This document shows, piece by piece, positions 8,875-19,200 of a stretch of 22,064 bases of DNA. A program made the position numbers and the translations under genes. The stretch comes from Actinomortierella ambigua. Taxonomy: Eukaryota; Mortierellomycota; Mortierellomycetes; Mortierellales; Mortierellaceae. The DNA lies in contig JAAAJB010000574.1 in assembly GCA_016098155.1 (NCBI GenBank), positions 1 through 22,064 of the forward strand, read 5' to 3'. Below the pieces are notes generated by a model. The model made no database searches, had not been told where the DNA came from, and saw only the letters and a program-made list of their open reading frames with translations. How positions within the stretch are numbered: position 1 is the first letter of the stretch; the number at the start of each line of letters is the position of its first letter.

Positions 8875-9458
8875 ATGTCTGGTAACGTTGGCTGGGACGA
8901 CGAGATTGTGCTTCGCAAGCGCTCGGATCACACCAAGGTCTCTCGCACCACCTCTGATATCAACGCCGCTCGCCGTGCAGGCGCCGTCGTCGCCACTGAG
9001 AAGAAGGTGCTCTCCAACGCTGGTCATGTTGGCGAGGACTTCCGCAAGATCGCCAAGGTCGCCGAGTCTGAGGACATTATTGCTCCCAAGCAGATCTCGA
9101 TGGATGTCGGCAAGGCCATCTCCGCCGCTCGTGTGACCCTCAAGCTTTCCCAGAAGGATCTTGGTGTCAAGGTCAACGAGAAGCAGACTGTGGTATGTAT
9201 ATTGTGTTTGTTTGCGGCATTTTTCTTTTTTCTTTACACACTTTCTCTCCCACTCTCTTATGCACCGCTGTTCATGCCCAGCCGACTAACACCTGTACGC
9301 TCTCTTTGGTTGACGTATTGATGGAATAGATCAACGACTATGAGGCTGGTCGTGCTGTCCCCAACCAGCAGATCCTGGGCAAGCTTGAGCGTGTCTTGGG
9401 TGTCAAGCTGCGTGGCAAGGAGATCGGTGCTCCTCTTACCTTTGGCAAGAAGAAGTAA
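8875..9458 (+). CDS. MBF1: Multiprotein bridging factor 1
   Basis: Two exons (8875-9192 and 9330-9458) join in phase 0 across a 137-nt intron with donor GTATGT, branch-like GACTAAC at 9284-9290 and acceptor AATAG, giving 148 residues. The N-terminal MBF1 domain begins [15 protein letters not shown]. The C-terminal Cro/C1-type helix-turn-helix covers roughly 84-138, with [33 protein letters not shown] and RVLGVKLRG, and ends in GKKK. MBF1 links TBP to bZIP activators such as Gcn4 and also binds stalled ribosomes to limit frameshifting. Length and both domains match the family. The codons favour C-ending forms, as expected for high expression. The start fits the conserved N-terminus. Confidence 0.97.
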
Positions 9459-10374
9459 AGCCGCCGATCGAGCGACGCCTTGTATACACAGACAATCACA
9501 CCCTCCCCTCATCCTCGATCAGCAACAAGACCTTCCCACCTTCTTCACCCCTCTCTCGAAAGTAATCAAGAGCTTGGGCGTACTCGACAACAAATGGCGG
9601 ATCAGCAAGGAGGACCAAGCTCCCGGAGCAGCAAGATATGAGCCAAAAAAGGAGATCAGGACCCCCCTTCCCTCTGTCTCTCTCCTCTTCTCTATCTCTC
9701 CCTGCATAACGGTCCAGCGCCTTGAACCATACCGTTCAACATTGGACTGGATGTGCCAGTCGCTGATTGGCTACATTCTATTTTGATGCTGGGGAGTCCA
9801 CTTGATCCAACGAGGGTGGACGGGCTGAAGCTTCCTTAGCTATGCTGCGGCTGTACACCACAATGCCGCTGTATTATGTCACCTCTTCTACCTCTTGTGC
9901 GATCACCCCACTGCTCCCTTTGTTTTGTCACACCTCTCTGAACGCCCTTTTTTTGACGACAACCTGCCCACTCGCTCCTGATCTTTCCATTCCGCACCAT
10001 ATAGACTATAATGTATATAGACAATTTGTATAACATGAACCGCTTTTCCAACAGGACACATGCTTCTTTATTGATGTTCTGCGTGATACCTTGTACCCTC
10101 TTTACTGCAAACATGTCTTAGTCCCACACAGGGGCAACAGAGCATTGTTCAAAGCGTATAGACTTTACTGAAAGTGGTTGCTTTCCCCTCTCGCTACGCT
10201 TTTGAAGTAAAGTGGCTTGTGTTTGCAGAAATGTCTGTGCGATCCAAAAAGAAAAAAAAAAAAAAAAAAGTGTGACACCAAAGAGACCAGAGGAATAGCC
10301 TCAGACTGACTTTGACTTGAAGTGCTTGCATCGTTTTCCCTTCCCTTCTCTCCATTTCATTCAACCTACCCCTC
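9459..10374. other. Intergenic region between MBF1 and BMT5-like gene
   Basis: The left part is the CT-rich 3' untranslated region of MBF1 (pyrimidine blocks around 9480-9550 and 9660-9710). The right part is the promoter of the methyltransferase gene, including an 18-base A run at 10252-10269 about 105 nt before its ATG. I see no tRNA, snoRNA box pair or convincing small gene. Confidence 0.55.
10252..10269 (+). repeat. Poly(A) tract upstream of the BMT5-like gene
   Basis: An uninterrupted run of 18 A follows aaaaag. Poly(dA:dT) tracts disfavour nucleosomes and often mark fungal promoters, so it may help keep this promoter open. It could also vary in length. Confidence 0.7.
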
Positions 10375-11467
10375 ATGGCACCAAAGTTCAAAAAGCCAAA
10401 GCTGAAGGCGGCCTTGACCAAGCTACAGACCACGCACGAGCAGCGGAAGCGCGCCACCGAGCTGCGGGACCGCAAGGAGGCCGAGTTGGAGAACCGACCC
10501 AACAAAATCGCCAAAGCTGAGCAGAAACAGCAGCACCAACAACAGCGACAGCAACAACAACAAAAGCAATCCACAGCAACCACCAACAGCAAGAAGCGGT
10601 TACCACCATCACCTTTCTCGGAGAAGGACTCTGTGCTGCTGATTGGCGAGGCCAACTTTTCGTTTGCGAAATCACTGATCTTGCACGTCTTGCACCGTGG
10701 CGATCAGGTGGTGGCGACGACGCTGGATCGCGAGGAGGTGATGCAGGAAAAGTATGGCGATGGCGATGACCACGTCCGTGAGGTCCAGGAAGCAGGTGCC
10801 ACCGTGCTCTTTGGCGTCGATGGCACCAAGCTCGACGAGTGCAAGGCCCTCAAGGGCAAGCGGTTCAGCAAGATTGTCTTCAACTTTCCTCATGCTGGTA
10901 AAAATGATAAAAGAGGGTTGATTTTGATTGGATTTCGAATGTGGACAGCATGTAGTTGTATTTCTTTCTGACACTTTTTTTCTACTCTTACTCCTCTCTT
11001 CAATTCTGTTTTCTTTGTTTGAAGGTGCTGGTATCAAGGATCAGGACCGAAATGTGCTGTCGAACCAAAAGCTGCTTCAGGCATTCTTCGAATCGGCAGC
11101 GTCCTTCCTCACAGACCCCGAGCTGGGCGACAAGAAGCCGGGCGAGATTCTGGTGACGATCAAGACGGGTAACCCCTATGACCTGTGGAACATTAAGCGC
11201 CTGGCCGTCGGCACAGGCCTGTTGGGCAACAAGACGTCGTTCCCATTCCACACAGAACTCTATCCAGGCTATGAGCATCGACGGACCATCGGCTTCAAGG
11301 ACGGCGTCTCCCAAGCCGGCAACGCCGAGATTGTCAGCAAGAAGCCCAAGACCTATGTCTTTGTCAAACGCAGCGTGAAGGAGGAGGACATGGCCAAGGA
11401 GGCCGAGGTTGCCGACATTAAGAAACGCAAGCGTGCTGGTGAGGATGTCTCGGATGATGAAGATTAA
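10375..11467 (+). CDS. BMT5: 25S rRNA (uridine-N3)-methyltransferase, BMT5-like
   Basis: Exons 10375-10897 and 11025-11467 flank a 127-nt GT-AG intron that splits a Gly codon, giving 321 residues. The N-terminus is basic with a Gln-rich stretch (about 50-66), followed by a Rossmann-type methyltransferase: SAM-binding motif LLIGEANFSF (88-97), ATTLDREE (114-121), VLFGVDGTKL (144-153), IVFNFPHAGAG (167-177), then ILVTIKTGNPYDLWNI (216-231) and a YPGYEHRRTIGF segment. These are signatures of the BMT5-like family (former DUF2431), which in yeast makes m3U in 25S rRNA in the nucleolus. The intron lies inside the conserved FPHAG segment, which confirms the junction. The tail is basic, then acidic (KKRKRAGEDVSDDED), as in many nucleolar proteins. 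Confidence 0.93.
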
Positions 11468-11819
11468 GATAGCTCGTCATATTTTTTTTTCGTGTTTTCA
11501 TTTTCCTTTTTCACCTCTCCTTGCATTGTGTATATTATCCCACGATTCTTGCTTTCTTTCTTCCACGAAACATGATATCCGCCACGTCCAGTGAGCTCCT
11601 CCTGTTTTTTTCCCCTCTTTTCTTTTGGTACCAGTGGATTTATTTGGATGGTTGTACGTCTAGTAATGGAAACAGAGAAGAAGAAAAAAAAAGTAGAACA
11701 AAGGCGGATGTAATGACAGGTCGGAGAGAGGAGTGGGAAATGTTGGATATCTGGTGCGAGGAAGGTTAGGAAACGGCCTTCAAAAAAGGATGTGGGGGAG
11801 CTGCATCCTTGCTGTGAAT
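11468..11819. other. Convergent 3' intergenic region
   Basis: The BMT5-like gene (plus) and NDUFA2 (minus) converge here, so both 3' untranslated regions and cleavage sites must fit in 352 bp. T-rich tracts follow the BMT5 stop and an A-rich tract lies at 11683-11694. No gene is seen. Confidence 0.6.
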
Positions 11820-12564
11820 CTACTTGGCAAGGCTCGACAGCTGCTGCTCAACCTCCTTTGCGCTCAGTCCGTCCAAGACGATCTTCTTCTCAACGCCCTT
11901 CTCTGTAAAATATATCCAGACAAAAAAAAAAAGATGCAAGGGTGAGTTGGCATGCCCTTGGGATTGTCCGGTTCATTCCTCGTTCCCCTTTTCCTCTATT
12001 CTTTATGGTTCTCCTCCATGGATCGACAAAGACCTACCGAAGCGAGCAAAGACCTTAGCCTCGATACCGCGAGCCTCACGGACCAGGATAGGAAGGTTGG
12101 GGTTGGCAGCCTTAACCGACGCGTAGTTGTTGGTGATGAATTGTCTAGAGAGAGATAGAGATAGAGATAAAGCATCAGGGTTAGGAATGACGCCACAGTG
12201 CGGTGGTGAGCAAGCTACGAGCAGTTTCGGGCTGAAATTCCGAGGCTGATAATTCCGAGCAACGAGGGTGGGTTGCTCCTCTCCCGACTTGCACAAGCTG
12301 AATTGGCTCCTTGCCCACCTCCCAAGTCTACTGAAGGCCAGTACATTGATGGAAAGAAGAGAATGTGGACGACCATGGAGGTGTCCCCCTCTTCCTTGTC
12401 CACCATTGCTTGCCAAGGTCATTTGCTCGCCGTGATTGTCAGGAGAGGGGGGTAAGTTGTCGGCGAGTGGGCAAGTCCTGGGTCTCTTACCTCAGGCCGC
12501 TGCTGGCAGGCGAAGTCTGACAAAAGTGGACGCGGAGCTCCTTCAGGGCCTTTGGGAACGACAT
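11820..12564 (-). CDS. NDUFA2: NADH:ubiquinone oxidoreductase accessory subunit NDUFA2/B8
   Basis: Three exons (12564-12491, 12144-12038, 11902-11820) separated by GT-AG introns of 346 and 135 nt encode 87 residues. The split codons join as Arg and Glu. The product begins MSFPKALKELRVHFCQTSP, followed by GLRQFITNNYASVKAANP, LPILVREARGIEAKVFARF and a C-terminal KEVEQQLSSLAK. These are hallmarks of the B8 subunit of mitochondrial complex I (L51/S25/CI-B8 thioredoxin-like fold), which lies on the matrix arm. Length fits the family (about 85-100). There is no cleavable presequence, as usual for this subunit. Start chosen at the only ATG that gives the conserved N-terminus; an in-frame upstream extension contains a His run and is not family-like. 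Confidence 0.94.
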
Positions 12565-12835
12565 TGTGTAGAAGTGGTGGTGGAGGTGGTGATGGTGATG
12601 CCGACGGATGGAATTCGTACCCGAGCAGATCTCGCTGCAACCCTCCGAAACTAAGTTTGCAGGTAAGGTGGTTGTATTTGCAGACATTATTACATATATG
12701 TATTCACGTGCTCGTGCGAGCTATGTAGGCAAGTTGCCCAACAGGTCAAAGACGCGCATCTCGTGCTGTTGGTCGCCGTTGGTCCAAAAAACCATAAGTG
12801 TATGAAGAAAGGTTTTTTTAAGAAGAGCTATCTCA

Positions 12836-12858
12836 GGAGAAGAGAGAGAGAGAGAGAA
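12836..12858 (+). repeat. GA microsatellite
   Basis: A near-perfect (GA)n run lies about 270 nt upstream of the NDUFA2 start. It is probably polymorphic in length and could bind a GA-binding factor, though nothing specific is visible. Confidence 0.8.
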
Positions 12859-13404
12859 ATATAGAGTGAGAAAAACAGAAAAGGACCGTGTGGTTGCTGT
12901 CGGATCCCCTCCAAATTGGAAAAAAAACAACAATATTGTCAGATCAGACCCAGGGGCAACAAAAAAAGGGGGTGAACGGTTAGAGAATCAGCCAAGTGTG
13001 AAAACAACCTTGCACCTTTTGGAGCTTGCAGTCAGGAGGCGCCCAGAGGGGGTCGGGATGCCTGCTCTTGTCTTTTTTTTTCTTTTCGCAGTAAGTGGAT
13101 GAATAAGCCGTGCTCTAAGTGTACCTAACCTGGTTCTGTGCGCACGCTCGCCTTTTGGTCGCGATTACCTCGCGAATGCACTGGACTCCATTATCCCTCC
13201 GCCCTCACTGGGCCCTTGCGCACATCCATCTCGTTCGTTGGCCTCTCCCCTTCATGAAGGGATCTCAAAACATCCGCCCTGGAAGGTGGATGAACCTAAC
13301 CAATGAGTAGACAAACAATCATTGCCCATCAAGTGTCCTCGCTATTGCCAGGGTTGACACAAAGCTCATTGTTTCAAACTAGAACAATAGCAAACAGCTC
13401 GGAA

Positions 13405-13416
13405 GGGGGGGGGGGG
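13405..13416 (+). repeat. Poly(G) tract
   Basis: Twelve uninterrupted G are followed by TG. Similar G or C runs occur at 13800-13808, 14709-14718, 15439-15447 and 21717-21726, all in non-coding sequence. Confidence 0.8.
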
Positions 13417-14092
13417 TGAAGAAAACATAAGGCTAACCACTCAACAAATTCCTCGGAGGAATGGAAGGTTGGAAAAAGAAGGGGGGTGGGAAAGAGCTGT
13501 TGGCATCTCACCAGCCAGCTCTGGCTTGGGCTATGAGGCTCGGACCAAAGACAGGAAGGCACCATACTGTTGGGTCCTACATCTCTCAACAAAGAAACGG
13601 TAAATTAGACATTGCAGTTGCGACTGGATAGATGATGTTGTTTGTAACATGCAGTGCAAGGACAGCCGGAACAGCTGGGCGTGTGTGCTCCGCATGTGTG
13701 TAACTCGATGCATTCAGGGACATCCTTTTCTGTTTGAGCGGATGCAGTCTGATGCCGCCCGACATGCCAAACATGTCTACACAAACCAATCTATGGGTAG
13801 GGGGGGGGAGACGAACAAGCCTGATCATATTCGCAGCTTCCCGCATCCGACACGTTGGGCGCGGCCATTTTTTAGGATGCCAGAGAAATGTATGCATGCA
13901 CGACGTCCAACCCAAACTAGGCATAGGGGACGAGGAGGAGGAGGAGGGGGAGAGGTGAATGTCGAAACAAGGTCTAGCTCCCAACCACTACTGCTCTTCC
14001 TCACTTTCCCGAAGGGAGCAGCGGTCGGGGATCCATGCATACCAAAAGTAAGTATGCGGGGAGTGAAGGGGGAGCGAGGACAAACAAGAGGC

Positions 14093-14448
14093 ATGTCCCT
14101 TCTTACACTCATGCTTTTCATATTGCTGTACACAAATGTACTCGCGATCCCGACACCATGGGGAGAACTATGCAATGAGTTAGCAGCAGACCCTATTGTC
14201 GAGGAGACAGTGCCTGCATCATGTTGCAGGATGCGCATTCATGGTAGGTTTGAGTCGTTCTTTTTCACCCCGATGGCTATGCAGTTGTCATGCCTGGCTT
14301 ATTTGGTTGATGATCCGTGAGCGATGTGGTTTTGTTCTATTCACCATAGCCTTGTTCTTTCTTCAAAGGGCAATGTCGAATGACTGAACAAGTAGGGGGC
14401 GGCTTTCGTGTTGGGACCTGTCACCTCTCAGTGAATAAGGTGAATTGA
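14093..14448 (+). CDS. Candidate small secreted Cys-containing peptide, one intron
   Basis: An ATG at 14093 opens a textbook signal peptide (MSLLTLMLFILLYTNVLA, cut after VLA) followed by IPTPWGELCNEL and PASCCRM. At 14243 the frame meets a splice donor (CATG|GTAGGT). A pyrimidine-rich acceptor (ttctttcttcaaag) ends at 14368, making a 125-nt intron, the same size class as introns of the certain genes here. The junction is in phase and the second exon adds GQCRM, VGTCHL and then a stop. The predicted product is 76 residues, about 58 after cleavage, with five Cys (27, 44, 45, 53, 68). An alternative acceptor at 14349 gives a shorter tail without the last Cys residues. No family is recognised; small secreted fungal proteins of this kind are often lineage-specific. 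Without transcript data this remains a prediction. Confidence 0.42.
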
Positions 14449-15145
14449 ACACTGCACGCTTTTGGTAGAATGAGATAGATAGAGAAAGAGAAAGAGAGAC
14501 AGAGAGAGAGAGGAAAAAAGAGAGAAAAGGATGAGAGTACGTTGCGTGCACAGCATTAAACACAACAACATTGGACAGCTAATCCCCTTCCCCTCCTCCT
14601 TCCCCTCCCCTTTGCACGAAACAAAAGAGGACGTAAACGGTGTGCGTGGATGGGAGTATTGCCCTCTTTCTCTCTCTCTGTCTTTGCCTCCCCCGTTTCC
14701 TCCCTCTTCCCCCCCCCCATCCTGTTAACGCGATCGATCCTTAAACCCCTTTTGGTCGTCCTTCACTCAATGACCAAAGCAACCTTGCATAGTCACGTCC
14801 AAATTGGCTCTCGATCTTTGGGCCCCCTCCTGCTCCCCTTCCTCCTTCTCTTGTGCTGGGGTGTACTCTGCTCTCATTTGTACTCGATGACCCACCCCAT
14901 TCGCGTCCAGCAATGGATGTACCCGGATGAACTACACGGTGTGGACAAGAAAGACATCCATCTGAAGGCATGGGAGGGGGTACGAGGAGGGAGAAAGGGG
15001 GAGAGGGGAGGAAACGCACACATATATGGCATCCTCGACAACCTCAACAATGACTGCGACGAAAACAATTAACATAACCTCAAAAAAGGGTTTCTGACCT
15101 CGAGCGTAGCTGTGCCTGGACGAACAAACAATGGCCGCACATTGT

Positions 15146-15160
15146 ATGGTATGATACCAT
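15146..15160. promoter_or_regulatory. Perfect palindrome ATGGTAT-G-ATACCAT
   Basis: Seven-base arms match exactly around a single central G. It lies in non-coding sequence about 1.06 kb upstream of the 1733-residue gene. It could be a binding site for a dimeric regulator, but a single short palindrome may be chance. Confidence 0.25.
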
Positions 15161-15358
15161 CATCCCCTGTTTATTCTTCTCTCCAGCCATGTCGATTTTT
15201 TGTCTTCTTTTTTCCTGTCTTTATTCTGTTGCATGTTAGGACACGGGCCTTTGTGAGGCATGGATGGCAGGGATAGGCATTCGAGCAATTTTTTTGGCAT
15301 CCATTGTCCCTGTTGTTTTGACACTCTCAGCTGCACCCTTCATTCAGACATTCAGGCG

Positions 15359-15545
15359 GGAGTTTTCTGCTCTCCCCTTTCTTTCTTTCGTATATCATTT
15401 ACCTTTATTGCATTGCCTTCTCCTTTTTCTTCTCTCTTCCCCCCCCCTCCTACGTTCTCGCCTGTTGTTCCTGGTCCCTTCCTCGCTCGACTTTTCAACG
15501 TCTTTTTTGTTCTCCCTCCCTCCCCCCTCCTCTCTCTCTTCTCCT
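15359..15545 (+). repeat. Pyrimidine-rich tract
   Basis: A long C/T-dominated segment includes a run of 9 C (15439-15447). CT-rich stretches commonly precede transcription starts in filamentous fungi, so this may mark the start region of the downstream gene. Confidence 0.5.
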
Positions 15546-16218
15546 TTCTTCAACGACCACTTCCCTTTCGTCGTTCACCTAATCCCTTTCGTCTCTTGCT
15601 TCCTCGGCTGCTCGTACCCTTGCATCCCTTCACAACCATCCACTCAAGGATACCATCCATCACATCTGCACAATCCCCATCACGACCCTCCACACGCCTG
15701 CTCCTGGGCCATTGTATATTCCTCCCATCCCTTTGTAATATCTTTATTGTTCACGCACCCATACTTGCCTTTGGCCATGTTACTGTGCATTCGCCTCTGA
15801 GGCTGCATTTCCACCTTACATTCTACCAATATCCATCTCTGGACGGGATTCAACACTGCAGTGGCATACTAGAGATCGCTTGAAGAGGTAATAGGAACAA
15901 TATATGGATTCATTTGCTTGGAGACGCGAACGAGGCCAATCCACTTCCTATCGATGGCACTCACCCTTGCCTTATTTTCAATAACAAGGGAAATGATTGA
16001 TATTCAATTTCTGTTGCTATCCTACCTCGCCAGAGCGAGTGTTGTTAGCAACAAAACTCTTTTTTTTTTGATACTACAGATCTGACACTTTGCTTTCTTG
16101 TTTATTTGATCCGTTGTTTGGCAAAGTTTTGCTGTCAAAGGTCGCACACATTTGTGCCTAACAGCGAGTGAAGGATAGGTCGCTCAGGCAAAATTCCACA
16201 TCGCAAGAGCATCGACAC

Positions 16219-19200
16219 ATGCAGCATCTTTCCCGTGACGAGCCTCGCTCGTTTCCTTCTCTCACAGCAACATCTACACCAACCATGCCTGCCGCCACAG
16301 CCCGCCCTTCTCGCTCTCGCACTCGCATGCCTTCCTCCCCTATTATAACTGCACATACCACAAAAGAGGCACAGATATCTCACCAACATCCTCAGGCCAG
16401 CTCACAGCCCCAGTCGCCAACGACCACTACGACACCAGTGCGAACTGGTCGACGATCCCTCTCCCCAATAGGAGGTGCAGCCAACGCCATGAAGAAGTTC
16501 CTCCAACGGCGACGAGGGGCCACCGCCAATGGACTTGTCATCACGGGTCCATTTCCACCCACAACCGCACCATGGACTCCACCCGAGGCGGAGGATGGGG
16601 ATGTGAACACGGATCTACCGCACACCTCTTTCGGCCAGCTTGGAAGCGGCTTTTACGCTGAGAAGCAACGCGGCAGTAGCAGCAGCACCAGCCTCGACTC
16701 GCCTATTTCCATCTCCACCTTTTCACCCTGCCTCTCTCCGGTCTCTGCAACAAGCCCGAAGACGGCGACAAGCTTCTGGGGTGGCATGACGGCGGGCCGC
16801 CGAGGCCGTCAGGGCCGTACCGTATCAGTAACAATGCTCACCTCACCAAAGGCGACCACTGCCATCCCTGCCACTGCCAATTCAGCTCCAATGTCTACTT
16901 CTTCCTCTTCCCCTCAAATTTCCTCTACCTCCAAATCTCATGTGGAGCCCTCAAAGGTTGCCGTCAGCCTCTCACCTGAAACGACTCCTGACAATAGCAC
17001 CGCAGCAGCCACCACCACCGTGACTAGCCCTCAACACAAGCACCACTGTGTCAACAACAACACCAACATTCCCTATACAACCAACAACTACAATAATATT
17101 ATTAATAACGATATCAGCGGCGTCTCTTCTTCGAGAAAGAAGGGCTTTCGGCGATCTCTCTCGGCGGACAGTGCTCATTCCCGCCAATGTCTACTTGGGA
17201 CAGCGACTGAGACGATCTTGACGACAACCAAAGCATACAGGGCAGTTCACCATGATGCTGAGACTCCTCTTCCAGCCCCAAAACCAAAGTCATCTCATTC
17301 GCACAAGCTGCTGCAGCTCACTAGCGGCATGACGACTACATCGTCGACAACAATTCACAAAAGCCTAGAGTCCAATGGCTTCTCGACAAATGGTGCTATG
17401 AACCCTCTGGATACGCAAACAGAGACACAGGACAATTCTCATGGCTCCTCTGCGCGAGAAAGCCCAGCAGAATCTGCAGATGGAGTTGTCTTTCTTCTCC
17501 CTGACAGTCTAAGCAATTTGAGTTGGGTTCGTTCTGGTAAGAAGAGGCGTGCAGCCACCGCCAATCCAGCCTCATTCTCCTCATCTTCATCTTCATCATT
17601 GCCGTCGTCGTCAGCAGCCACTACACCATCGCCAGCGCCAAGGACGACAGTGACTTCTTCACCGTCAAGGCCAGGTCGGTTCCCCAGTGGCATGAAAAGT
17701 CCGCCTTATTCGCCGTCATCCTCAACGTCGTCACTTCCCCTAACAGCGTGCATGGCGCTAGGTGGCTCATCTTCCTCCACTCCGTCCTTCATGAAGCCGC
17801 GTCCTACCCGAAGGCAGAGCGAGTCTTGCTTGTTCAACAAAGTAAAGGGCTCAACTTTAACTCGCGGAGATGGTGTCCTTGGTGAAGCTTCCGCTACCGG
17901 TGCGATTCGCAAGACAAGCGCTCCGTTGCTTTCACCCACTATCCCAGAGAGTCATAGTGGGTACTCCAAGACTAAAGAGTCTTGCCCCGTCACAGCCATG
18001 GCGGAGGGTAAAATGCTCCTTATTTCGAGCCACTCTTCGCCTACTCAATTTTACGATCTGCCAGAGGCGAGGGCTAAAGTACGCCGGTTCTTAACCTCGC
18101 TTGGCGGCTTCGAAGAGGTGCTCGAATATGGATTCCCCTCTGATGTGGCTGTTGAGGACACTACCGACGACAGTGGTGGGCTGGGGTGCCGCTACCTGAC
18201 CCTGCGCCTTACCTTGACACCTTGGCATGCACGAGCAGACGAGACCGAACTCTATGGTGCTCCAGAGACGCAAGGCAAGCAGCAGCAGTTTAGAACCATG
18301 ATGACAAAGTTTTTCTCGCGTGCATCTTCCTCAGGCCCTCTCCCCGGCATGGTGAGTGGTTCATCCACGGCCGCACCTACCCCGGCCCCATCGCCTTCAC
18401 CCTCATCTGTCCACGGCTCCAAAGGCGTCGCCTCTGGTGCTGCTTCTCCTGCCACCGTCGCCTCCCATTCTGGGGATAGTCTTTACTCGAGCGGGAAAGG
18501 CCTAAAGACTTTGGCGGAGTCTGACCAAGAACTCTGCTCTACGGGCGATATTCCTTCCTTGTGCTCGCGAGAAGGGCTTGCTTGCACTGGTAACGATGAC
18601 TCGATGGACTCTATCGTTGATCTCCCTGTGCCATGCCATCCATTCGAGAATATCGGGTCTCCTGAGACACATGAGGCACCGACATGGGCTCTTGTAGGAT
18701 CGATTGCCGCAAGCGGTGGGCCTAGATACCCATTATCCAAGTCCAGAGCCACAAAATCGCCACCTTTGGTGTCGGCATCAGCCTCTCACAGAGGGGCGGC
18801 ATCTCTTCCGTCCAAGATCCCAAAACCACTTAAGAACCGAGGATTCAAGATGGTCAACCCTTCTTCAACTACCGCTGCTACGAATGTTATGACCCAATCT
18901 GCTACGAATATTGTAATGACCTCCTCTACCTCATCGACCACCCCCTCTTCGGTTTCTGCCTCGACCACCATGACCTCCTCCATGGAGGCCGCAGCCCTTG
19001 CCGCCAATGCACTCGTCACTGGCCAATTACCGCCTCTTCGGTCCCCACCCCCTCGAAGCGTGACTCCATCAAGGTTCATGGCTCTTCCCGAAATTTATCA
19101 GCCACCTCGGAAGGGATCGCTGACGGCTCTCAGCATCCCAATTGCCGCAGCCTCTGCCGGTTCAGGATCAGCAAGCATTTACCGATCCCAACTGGGTGCT

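Larger units (their letters stand above)
12565..14092. other. Gene-poor region with simple-sequence tracts
   Basis: This 1.5-kb stretch lies upstream of NDUFA2 and upstream of the candidate secreted peptide. It holds a GA microsatellite (about 12836-12858), a run of 12 G (13405-13416) and a run of 9 G (13800-13808). Open frames here are short and overlap on both strands, and I recognise no domain. A donor-like CAG|GTAAGG on the plus strand near 12661 has no convincing partner. Confidence 0.5.
14449..16218. other. Long non-coding region and leader of the 1733-residue gene
   Basis: It contains a purine-rich tract (about 14467-14531), a C run (14709-14718), a perfect short palindrome (15146-15160) and a strongly pyrimidine-rich segment (about 15359-15545). 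Two open frames (14650-15072 and 15260-15883, plus) follow these CT-rich tracts and look like compositional artefacts. A tttttttttgatactacag acceptor-like site ends at 16080, so a leader intron is possible. Much of the right half is probably promoter and 5' leader. Confidence 0.5.

Noticed and set aside
13649..14320. 223-codon plus-strand frame
   Set aside because: Its first 148 codons are low-quality sequence. Only the part from 14093 has a signal peptide, and it ends at a splice donor.
14650..15883. Plus-strand frames at 14650-15072 and 15260-15883
   Set aside because: Both follow CT-rich simple sequence, giving Ser/Pro/Leu/Phe-rich peptides with no domains and an equally open overlapping frame.
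16168..16218. Start of the 1733-residue protein at 16168
   Set aside because: The codon is GTG, which is unlikely as a start in a fungal nuclear gene. The first in-frame ATG is 16219.
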